Notes under the pieces: generated by a model
Told to the model about the DNA's origin: nothing
What the model saw: only the letters and a program-made list of their open reading frames with translations
Database searches by the model: none
Assembly (NCBI GenBank): GCA_902490055.1
Contig: CABUCP010000246.1
Span: forward strand, 1-5,493
Source of the DNA: an uncultured Klebsiella sp.
GTDB lineage: Bacteria > Pseudomonadota > Gammaproteobacteria > Enterobacterales > Enterobacteriaceae
Direction of reading: 5' to 3'
Length of the DNA stretch: 5,493 nucleotides
Program-made: the position numbers and the translations under genes
In this document: positions 1 to 5,493 of the stretch, one piece after another
How positions within the stretch are numbered: position 1 is the first letter of the stretch
Layout: the number at the start of each line of letters is the position of its first letter

Positions 1-7
1 CGCGGCC

Positions 8-13
8 ATTATG
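8..13 (-). promoter_or_regulatory. -10 element of the phoB promoter
   Basis: On the minus strand this reads CATAAT, five of six matches to the sigma-70 TATAAT consensus, placed 10 bp downstream of the Pho box. There is no TTGACA-like -35, as expected for a PhoB-dependent promoter. Transcription would start at about the first bases of the window and run leftward out of it into phoB. Confidence 0.75.
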
Positions 14-23
14 CGTCAGATTT

Positions 24-41
24 GTGACAGTTTTATGAAAA
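24..41 (-). promoter_or_regulatory. Pho box (PhoB binding site) of the divergent phoB promoter
   Basis: Read on the minus strand the site is TTTTCAT-AAAA-CTGTCAC: two 7-bp half-sites separated by a 4-bp A-rich spacer, which is the standard 18-bp Pho box architecture (consensus half-site CTGTCAT). It ends exactly 10 bp before a CATAAT -10 element, the spacing known for PhoB-activated promoters where the Pho box replaces the -35. A third half-site-like CTGACGC (13-19) follows in the same 11-bp register. The arrangement closely resembles the E. coli phoB promoter as I remember it, and phoB lies divergent to sbcD there. The role inferred is autoactivation of phoBR by phosphorylated PhoB under phosphate limitation. 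The phoB coding sequence itself is outside the window. Confidence 0.88.
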
Positions 42-144
42 AAATGACCGTCTGATGAACGCGGATTTTGAATAATGACACGTACTTAACGCATTCTCAG
101 CCGCGGTAATATGGCAAAAGGAATGCGAGCCGCAGGATGAACGG

Positions 145-150
145 TATAAT
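145..150 (+). promoter_or_regulatory. candidate -10 element for the sbcDC operon
   Basis: A perfect TATAAT hexamer lies 32 bp upstream of the sbcD start codon, which would give a leader of roughly 25 nt. No convincing -35 sits 15-19 bp upstream (this region reads GGAATGCGAG) and the extended -10 TG motif is absent, so the promoter would be weak or activator-dependent. That would fit the low expression expected for a nuclease. A second AT-rich candidate, TAATAT at 107-112, is poorer. This is the best candidate on the plus strand, but the assignment rests on one hexamer. Confidence 0.42.
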
Positions 151-182
151 GAGCGCCAGGCTTTCATCGCAACGGAATTTCT

Positions 183-1385
183 ATGCGCATCCTACATACC
201 TCCGACTGGCATCTTGGCCAGAACTTCTACAGCAAAAGCCGCGCCGACGAGCACGCCGCCTTTCTCGACTGGCTGCTGGCGCGCGCGCAGGAACATGAGG
301 TGGATGCGATAATCGTCGCCGGCGATATTTTTGATACCGGCTCTCCGCCGAGCTACGCCCGTGAGCTGTATAACCGCTTTGTCGTCCAGCTGCAGCAAAC
401 CGGCTGCCAACTGGTGGTGCTGGCGGGCAATCACGATTCGGTGGCGACGCTCAACGAATCGCGCGAAATTCTCGCCTTCCTCAAGACCACCGTCGTTGCC
501 AACGCCGGTCACGCGCCGTTTATCCTGCCGCTGCGCGACGGCACCCCCGGCGCGGTTTTCTGCCCGGTGCCGTTTTTACGCCCGCGCGAGCTGGTCGTCA
601 GCCAGGCCGGCCACTCCAGCGGTGAAAAACAGCAGCAGCTGTTAACCGCCATCAGCGACTATTATCAACAGCAATATCAGCAGGCCTGCGATCTGCGCGG
701 CGAACGCGCGCTGCCGATCATCGCCAGCGGCCACCTCACCACCGTCGGCGCCAGCAAAAGCGATGCGGTCCGCGAAATTTACATCGGCACCCTCGACGCC
801 TTCCCGGCCAACCGCTTCCCGCCCGCCGATTACATTGCGCTCGGCCATATTCATCGCGCGCAGGTGGTCGGCGGCTGCGAGCACATCCGCTACAGCGGTT
901 CACCGCTGCCGCTGAGCTTTGATGAAACCGGCAAAAATAAAAGCGTTAACCTCGTCGCTTTCAGTGACGGCAAGCTTAGCGAGGTGACGCCGCTGACGGT
1001 GCCTATCACCCAACCGCTGGCGGTACTAAAAGGCGATTTCGCCAGCATCAGCGCGCAGCTACAGCAGTGGCAGGATAGCGCACAGCAGCCGCCGGTATGG
1101 CTGGATATTGAAATCACCAGCGATGAATACCTGCATGATATCCAGCGAAAGATTCAGCAGCAGACCGAATCCTTACCGGTTGAGGTACTGCTGGTGCGTC
1201 GCAGCCGCGCCCAGCGTGAGCGGATCCTTGCCGGCGTTCAGCGAGAAACGCTGAGCGAACTGCAGGTGGAAGAGGTATTTGCCCGTCGTCTGGCGCTGGA
1301 GACCCTTGATGCTCCGCAGCAGCAACGTCTGGAACAGCTATTTAATGAAACGCTGCACAGCCTGAACGGTGAGGAACACCTGTGA
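183..1385 (+). CDS. sbcD: SbcD, Mre11-type nuclease subunit of the SbcCD complex
   Basis: The 400-residue product matches E. coli SbcD in length and along its whole sequence from memory. SbcD is the manganese-dependent nuclease subunit that, with SbcC, opens DNA hairpins and acts as a 3'-5' double-strand exonuclease and endonuclease on blocked ends. It acts in the cytoplasm on the chromosome. The N-terminal metallophosphoesterase domain shows every expected metal or catalytic motif: SDWHLG (D8, H10), GDIFD (D48), GNHD (N83 and catalytic H84), SGHLTT (H184) and GHIHRA (H222, H224). The capping and SbcC-binding C-terminal part covers about residues 275-400 and includes the conserved stretch around LDIEIT and VEVLLVRR. 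The ATG is chosen because [10 protein letters not shown] is the family N-terminus; the only Shine-Dalgarno is a weak GGA at 174-176. The stop codon overlaps the start of sbcC. Nothing is truncated or missing. Confidence 0.98.
   Translation: MRILHTSDWHLGQNFYSKSRADEHAAFLDWLLARAQEHEVDAIIVAGDIFDTGSPPSYARELYNRFVVQLQQTGCQLVVLAGNHDSVATLNESREILAFLKTTVVANAGHAPFILPLRDGTPGAVFCPVPFLRPRELVVSQAGHSSGEKQQQLLTAISDYYQQQYQQACDLRGERALPIIASGHLTTVGASKSDAVREIYIGTLDAFPANRFPPADYIALGHIHRAQVVGGCEHIRYSGSPLPLSFDETGKNKSVNLVAFSDGKLSEVTPLTVPITQPLAVLKGDFASISAQLQQWQDSAQQPPVWLDIEITSDEYLHDIQRKIQQQTESLPVEVLLVRRSRAQRERILAGVQRETLSELQVEEVFARRLALETLDAPQQQRLEQLFNETLHSLNGEEHL
1371..1375 (+). promoter_or_regulatory. ribosome binding site deciding the sbcC GTG start
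   Basis: GAGGA lies 6 nt upstream of the GTG at 1382, an optimal distance, inside the last codons of sbcD. It supports GTG 1382 as the sbcC start and lets ribosomes finishing sbcD reinitiate on sbcC. Confidence 0.75.
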
Positions 1386-4300
1386 GAATCCTGAGCCTAC
1401 GACTAAAAAACCTCAACTCGCTGAAGGGCGAATGGAAAATCGACTTTACCGCCGAGCCGTTTGCCAGCAACGGGCTATTCGCCATTACCGGGCCGACCGG
1501 CGCCGGGAAAACCACCCTGCTCGATGCCATCTGCCTCGCGTTGTACCACGAAACGCCGCGCCTGAGCAGCGTCTCGCAATCGCAAAACGATCTCATGACC
1601 CGCGACACCGCTGAATGCCTGGCGGAAGTCGAATTCGAAGTCAGAGGCACCGCCTATCGCGCCTTCTGGAGCCAGAACCGCGCCCGCAATCAGCCGGATG
1701 GTAATTTACAGGCCCCGCGCGTCGAGCTGGCGCGCTGCGACGACGGTCAAATCCTTGCCGATAAGGTTAAAGACAAGCTGGAGCTGACCGCATCGCTCAC
1801 CGGCCTCGACTACGGCCGCTTTACCCGCTCGATGCTGCTGTCGCAGGGGCAATTTGCCGCCTTCCTCAATGCCAAGCCGAAAGAGCGCGCCGAGCTATTG
1901 GAAGAGCTCACCGGGACCGAGATCTATGGTCAGATTTCCGCACAGGTGTTTGAAAAACATAAACTCGCCCGCATTGAGCTGGAAAAACTACAGGCGCAGG
2001 CCTCCGGCGTATTATTGCTTAGCGACGAACAACAGCAGGCGCTACAGCAAAGTTTGCAAGCACTTACTGCCGAAGAACAACAGCAGGTTGCCGAGCAAAC
2101 TCGCCAACAAAATACCCTGCAGTGGCTGCTCCGCCGTCAGGAACTAGAGACGGAATCCCACCAGGCGCAGGCCGCCCTGCAGCAGGCGCAGCTGGCGCAG
2201 GAAGCCGCCGCCCCGCAGCTGGCGGCGCTGCAAACCGCGCAGCCAGCTGAACAGCTGCGTCCTTTATGGTCACGCCTGCAGGAGCACAATACCGCGCTGG
2301 CGCAAACCCGTCGTCAGGTTGAAGAAGTAAATGCTCGCTTACATGACAATCTGCGCCGCCGCGCGGGGATCCGCCTGGCCGCCCAACGGCAGATGGCTGA
2401 GCTCGAATCCAGCCAGCACGCGCTGAATGCATGGCTAAAAACCCACGAGCGTTTTCAGCAATGGAGCACGGCGCTGGCGGGCTGGAAAGCCACCATCCAA
2501 CAGATCGCTCGCGATACGCAGCAGCAATCGACGCTGCAACAGCGCCTGCAGGATGCCGCCCGCAAGCTCGGCGAGCTGCCAGCCAGCGCGCTAACGCTCG
2601 ATGCGGCACAGGTCAACCACGAGCTGGCGCAGCACACCGCCGCTCGCCCGCTGCGCCAGCAGCTTTCTACCCTTCACAGCCGTCTGCAGCCGCTATACCT
2701 GCGTCTGCAGCAGCTCCAGCGCGCGGAAAACGCCTCGCAGCAGGAAAAAGAAAAGCTTGAAGCCGCGCTACATCAGCGCCGTCAGGCGTGGAAGGAGAAA
2801 AACCAGCAGTTCAGCGATGTGAAAGCCATCTGCGAACTGGAAGCGCGTATCGCCGGGCTGGAAGCCGAACGTGCTCGCCTGCAGCCCGGCGCGCCTTGTC
2901 CGCTGTGCGGTTCCGGGCAGCATCCGGCGGTCGAGGAATACCAGGCGCTGGTGCCGGGCATTAACCAAACCCGCCGCGACGCATTAGAACGCGACGTCAG
3001 GCAGCTTGCGGAAGAAGGCGCCCAGCTGCGCGGCCAGCTTGAAGCGCTGCTTAAACAACAGCAAAAAGAATCCGACGAGAAAACATCACTTCTGCAGCAG
3101 GAGCAAGCGCTTACATCACAGTGGCAAACCACCAGCGCGGCGTTGGCTATCACTCTGGCGCCGCAGGACGATATTGCCGGTTGGCTGGATAGCCAACAGC
3201 AGCATGAACAGCAGTTGTATCAGCACCAGCAGCGTCTGGCCTGGCAGGCGCAACAGCAGGAGAGTCAACAGCAACTCCAGCAGCTACAGCAGGATCTTGA
3301 GCAGCGCCGTAACGCGCTGCAGGCGGAGCTGAGCGTTTATTCGCTGGAGCTGCCTTCCGCTGCGGAAGCCGACAGCTGGCTGGCCCAGCGCGAAGCCGAG
3401 ACTCGTAGCTGGCAGGCGAAACAAACCGAAGCCGCCACGCTGCAAGAACAGCGCCAGCAGCTCACGCCGCTGCTGGAAACGCTGCCAGAATCAGCGGAAA
3501 CCGTCGAGCCCGCCCCGCTGGAAGGCTGGCGTCAGGTGCACGATGATTGCCTGGCGCTGCAGAGCCAGTGGCAAACGCTAGGCCAGCAAGAGAGCCAGCT
3601 GCAGGCGCAGTTGAAGGAAAGCGAAAGCCGGTTTACCGCGGCGCTGGCCACCAGTCCGTTTACCGACCAAAACGCGTTTCTCGCCGCCCTGCTCGATGAG
3701 CCGACCCGCCAGCGGCTTGAGCAACTGAAGCAGACGCTGGAAAAAGAGGCGCAGCACCACCAGACGCTGGCGCGGCGGGCGCAGGAGTCGCTCGAACGTC
3801 ATATCCAGCAACCGCCTGCCGATATCGATAGCACCCCGCCGCTGGAGCAGTTGCAAACCACGCTACAGCAGTTGGCGCAACGGCTGCGGGAAAACAGCGC
3901 CCGTCAGGGCGAGATCCGCCAGCAGTTGAAGCAACACAGCGATAACCAGCAGCGCCAGCAGTCATTACGCCAGCAGATAGAACTGGCCGCACAGCAGCTG
4001 GAGGACTGGTCCTGGCTGAATGCGCTGATCGGTTCAAAAGAAGGCGATAAGTTCCGCAAGTTCGCCCAGGGGCTGACGCTGGATAATCTGGTATGGCTGG
4101 CTAACCAGCAGCTCAATCGTCTGCACGGCCGCTATCTGCTGCAGCGCAAAGCCAGCGAGGCGCTGGAACTGGAGGTCGTCGATACCTGGCAGGCGGATGC
4201 GGTGCGCGATACCCGCACGCTGTCCGGCGGCGAAAGCTTCCTTGTCAGTCTCGCGCTGGCGCTGGCGCTATCCGATCTGGTCAGCCATAAGACGCGGATT

Positions 4301-4516
4301 GATTCGCTGTTCCTTGATGAAGGTTTCGGTACTCTGGATAGCGAGACGCTGGATACCGCGCTGGACGCCCTCGACGCGCTGAACGCCAGCGGCAAGGTCA
4401 TCGGGGTGATTAGCCACGTCGAGGCGATGAAAGAGCGTATACCGGTGCAGATTAAAGTGAAGAAGATAAATGGTCTGGGATATAGCCGGTTGGATAAAAC
4501 GTTTGCCGTCGAATAA
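1382..4516 (+). CDS. sbcC: SbcC, Rad50-type SMC-like ATPase subunit of SbcCD
   Basis: The 1044-residue product is close to the roughly 1048 residues of E. coli SbcC. It is the ATPase that gates and positions SbcD on DNA ends and hairpins. The ATPase head is split, as in all Rad50/SMC proteins. The N-terminal half has Walker A GPTGAGKT (37-44) and the Q-loop LLSQGQF (Q155). The C-terminal half has the signature LSGGES (947-952), Walker B LFLDE (976-980, catalytic E980), the D-loop TLD (984-986) and the switch histidine H1012. Between them are two long, Gln- and Leu-rich antiparallel coiled-coil arms (about 190-500 and 515-875), joined at the zinc hook CPLC (C506, C509), where two SbcC molecules dimerise. 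The start is GTG: it gives the family N-terminus [16 protein letters not shown], is preceded by GAGGA, and overlaps the sbcD stop by 4 bp (GTGA). The reading frame is intact with all motifs present. Confidence 0.98.
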   Translation: MRILSLRLKNLNSLKGEWKIDFTAEPFASNGLFAITGPTGAGKTTLLDAICLALYHETPRLSSVSQSQNDLMTRDTAECLAEVEFEVRGTAYRAFWSQNRARNQPDGNLQAPRVELARCDDGQILADKVKDKLELTASLTGLDYGRFTRSMLLSQGQFAAFLNAKPKERAELLEELTGTEIYGQISAQVFEKHKLARIELEKLQAQASGVLLLSDEQQQALQQSLQALTAEEQQQVAEQTRQQNTLQWLLRRQELETESHQAQAALQQAQLAQEAAAPQLAALQTAQPAEQLRPLWSRLQEHNTALAQTRRQVEEVNARLHDNLRRRAGIRLAAQRQMAELESSQHALNAWLKTHERFQQWSTALAGWKATIQQIARDTQQQSTLQQRLQDAARKLGELPASALTLDAAQVNHELAQHTAARPLRQQLSTLHSRLQPLYLRLQQLQRAENASQQEKEKLEAALHQRRQAWKEKNQQFSDVKAICELEARIAGLEAERARLQPGAPCPLCGSGQHPAVEEYQALVPGINQTRRDALERDVRQLAEEGAQLRGQLEALLKQQQKESDEKTSLLQQEQALTSQWQTTSAALAITLAPQDDIAGWLDSQQQHEQQLYQHQQRLAWQAQQQESQQQLQQLQQDLEQRRNALQAELSVYSLELPSAAEADSWLAQREAETRSWQAKQTEAATLQEQRQQLTPLLETLPESAETVEPAPLEGWRQVHDDCLALQSQWQTLGQQESQLQAQLKESESRFTAALATSPFTDQNAFLAALLDEPTRQRLEQLKQTLEKEAQHHQTLARRAQESLERHIQQPPADIDSTPPLEQLQTTLQQLAQRLRENSARQGEIRQQLKQHSDNQQRQQSLRQQIELAAQQLEDWSWLNALIGSKEGDKFRKFAQGLTLDNLVWLANQQLNRLHGRYLLQRKASEALELEVVDTWQADAVRDTRTLSGGESFLVSLALALALSDLVSHKTRIDSLFLDEGFGTLDSETLDTALDALDALNASGKVIGVISHVEAMKERIPVQIKVKKINGLGYSRLDKTFAVE
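3129..3136 (-). other. Chi octamer (RecBCD hotspot) inside sbcC
   Basis: The plus strand reads CCACCAGC, so the minus strand carries an exact GCTGGTGG, the E. coli Chi sequence that switches RecBCD from degradation to RecA loading. It falls within the second coiled-coil arm of sbcC. The octamer match is certain; its function is inferred from conservation of RecBCD and Chi in enterobacteria. Confidence 0.7.
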
Positions 4517-4523
4517 GGCCTGC

Positions 4524-4550
4524 AACCCCTCTTCCTGGCGAAGAGGGGTT
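4524..4550 (+). terminator. hairpin between convergent sbcC and mak, probable terminator
   Basis: A perfect 11-bp inverted repeat (AACCCCTCTTC at 4524-4534, GAAGAGGGGTT at 4540-4550) encloses a 5-nt loop CTGGC. It begins 7 bp after the sbcC stop codon. The stem is followed on the plus strand by TT then CATTTCGGTT, only a modest U-tract, so intrinsic termination of sbcC is plausible but not textbook. On the minus strand the bases after the stem (GCAGGCC) are not T-rich, so the hairpin should stop mak transcripts less well, although it lies 13 bp past the mak stop and could protect that mRNA 3' end. Confidence 0.7.
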
Positions 4551-4563
4551 CATTTCGGTTGAC

Positions 4564-5469
4564 CTACAGCGGCCACAGCCATGCCGCGCCGCGCACGCCG
4601 CTGGAATCGCCGTGCATCGCCTGGCGAATCGGCGTTTCGCATTCGCCGCCGAATACCCACGGTTTCACCAGCGCAGGCACCGTTTGGTAGAGACGGTCGA
4701 CGTTACTCATCCCGCCGCCCAGCACAATGACATCCGGGTCGAGGATATTCACCACGTGGGCCAGCGATTTCGCCAGCCGCTGTTCGTAGCGGCACAGCGC
4801 CAGTTCGGCCTTTTCGTCACCTTCACCCACCAGGCGCATAATCTCACTACCGGTTAACGAATTACCGCTCAGCCGCTGATAGTCGGTGGCAAAACCGGTA
4901 CCGGAAATAAAGGTTTCGATACACCCCTGTTTACCGCAGTAGCAGGGGACCTCCGCGCGATAGCGCAGCTCGTCTTCGTCCATCCACGGCAGCGGGTTAT
5001 GCCCCCACTCGCCGGCGGTACCGTTGCCGCCGCTATGCGCGCGCCCGTTAAGCGCGACGCCCGCGCCGCAGCCGGTACCGATGATCACCGCAAACACGGT
5101 GTGCGCCCCCGCCGCCGCGCCGTCTACCGCTTCGGAAACCGCCAGGCAGTTGGCGTCATTGGCAAGACGTACTTCGCGATTAAGACGCAGGCTCAGATCT
5201 TTATCGAAAGGCTGGCCGTTGAGCCAGGTCGAGTTGGCGTTTTTTACTACGCCGCTATAGGGCGAAATCGAGCCAGGGATCCCCATCCCGACGGTCCCAC
5301 GCTGCCCGGTTGCCTGCTCGGCCATCTCCACCAGCGAGGCAATCGTCTCGATAGTCTGGCGATAGTCCTCCCGCGGGGTTGGCAAACGGTGGCGAAATAA
5401 CTGCTGCCCCTGCTCGCTCAGGGCGACGACTTCCGTTTTTGTCCCACCTAAATCAATACCAATACGCAC
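4564..5469 (-). CDS. mak: Mak, ROK-family fructokinase (manno(fructo)kinase)
   Basis: The 301-residue product matches E. coli Mak (formerly YajF, about 302 residues) over its length from memory. That enzyme phosphorylates fructose, and more weakly mannose, to the 6-phosphate with ATP in the cytoplasm, feeding glycolysis from intracellular free hexose. Visible motifs are phosphate-1 DLGGTK (6-11), catalytic base D105 in ANDAN, phosphate-2 IGTGCGAG (130-137), the ROK sugar-binding GEWGH (E154, H157), the zinc site completed by C176, C178 and C183 in the CxCGxxGC pattern, and the C-terminal adenosine-side LGGGMSN (250-256). The start is GTG (complement of 5467-5469), giving the ROK N-terminus [13 protein letters not shown] and preceded by AGGAG. 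The stop is TAG. It converges on sbcC with a 47-bp gap. Specificity for fructose is inferred from close resemblance to Mak; related ROK kinases act on glucose, N-acetylmannosamine or N-acetylglucosamine. Confidence 0.96.
   Translation of the reverse strand: MRIGIDLGGTKTEVVALSEQGQQLFRHRLPTPREDYRQTIETIASLVEMAEQATGQRGTVGMGIPGSISPYSGVVKNANSTWLNGQPFDKDLSLRLNREVRLANDANCLAVSEAVDGAAAGAHTVFAVIIGTGCGAGVALNGRAHSGGNGTAGEWGHNPLPWMDEDELRYRAEVPCYCGKQGCIETFISGTGFATDYQRLSGNSLTGSEIMRLVGEGDEKAELALCRYEQRLAKSLAHVVNILDPDVIVLGGGMSNVDRLYQTVPALVKPWVFGGECETPIRQAMHGDSSGVRGAAWLWPL
5328..5335 (-). other. Chi octamer inside mak
   Basis: The plus strand again reads CCACCAGC, giving an exact GCTGGTGG on the minus strand, here the coding strand of mak. 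It has the same orientation as the copy in sbcC about 2.2 kb away. I saw no Chi octamer on the plus strand by eye. Confidence 0.7.
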
Positions 5470-5475
5470 AGTCTG

Positions 5476-5481
5476 CTCCTC
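5476..5481 (-). promoter_or_regulatory. ribosome binding site of mak
   Basis: On the minus strand GAGGAG lies 6 nt upstream of the GTG start codon at 5469. This strong Shine-Dalgarno supports the GTG as the true start. Only 24 bp of leader are in the window, so the mak promoter cannot be seen. Confidence 0.8.
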
Positions 5482-5493
5482 ACCCCGATTAAC

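Noticed and set aside
404..411. Chi-like sequence ACTGGTGG on the plus strand in sbcD
   Set aside because: It has only seven of eight matches to Chi, with the first base wrong. GCTGGTGC near 1190 also fails at one base.
630..645. Partly palindromic AACAGCAGCAGCTGTT in sbcD
   Set aside because: The outer arms are only 5 bp and the sequence encodes EKQQQLLT, conserved in SbcD. It is unlikely to be a regulatory hairpin.
2022..2120. Clusters of CAG/CAA triplets in sbcC, as a possible expandable trinucleotide repeat
   Set aside because: The triplets encode the Gln-rich coiled coil and are interrupted by other codons. No long pure tract is present, so this reflects protein composition.
2064..2609. 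181-codon open frame on the minus strand inside sbcC
   Set aside because: It lies antisense to the coiled-coil region of an intact sbcC. Its translation is low-complexity Ala/Arg/Pro-rich, as expected from an antisense frame of GC-rich coding DNA, and shows no recognisable domain.
4999..5400. 133-codon open frame on the plus strand opposite mak
   Set aside because: It is an antisense shadow of a fully conserved kinase gene, with Arg/Ala-rich composition and no family motif.
1..5493. A novel defence, mobile or other undescribed system
   Set aside because: All three genes are core enterobacterial genes in familiar order, with intact motifs. No transposase, integrase, tRNA, attachment site, repeat array or composition shift was seen.

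Overview
The window comes from a high-GC member of the Enterobacteriaceae, most likely Klebsiella, Raoultella or a close relative. All three encoded proteins match, nearly residue for residue over long stretches and from memory, the Escherichia coli proteins SbcD, SbcC and Mak. The divergent promoter at the left edge also matches the E. coli phoB promoter. The genus is an inference from GC richness and gene order; no species marker is present.

Layout. Positions 1-182 are the intergenic region between phoB (off the left edge, minus strand) and sbcD. It holds a well-formed Pho box and a -10 element pointing left toward phoB, and a TATAAT hexamer pointing right toward sbcD. sbcD (183-1385) and sbcC (1382-4516) follow on the plus strand with a 4-bp GTGA overlap and form a translationally coupled operon. 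A 47-bp gap carries an 11-bp perfect hairpin. Then comes mak (4564-5469, minus strand), a fructokinase of the ROK family that converges on sbcC. The last 24 bp are the mak leader with a strong ribosome binding site. No gene-free stretch exceeds 300 bases.

How the genes work together. SbcC (Rad50-like ATPase with a zinc-hook coiled coil) and SbcD (Mre11-like nuclease) form the SbcCD complex, which cleaves DNA hairpins and protein-blocked or misfolded DNA ends. Mak phosphorylates fructose and is a metabolic neighbour with no evident functional tie to SbcCD. All catalytic motifs are intact in the three proteins and no frameshift is visible.

This is a conserved core-genome region. I see no mobile element, CRISPR array, RNA gene or undescribed system. 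The points worth a second look are the Pho promoter, the GTG starts, the tight sbcC-mak junction without araJ, the intergenic hairpin and two Chi octamers on one strand.
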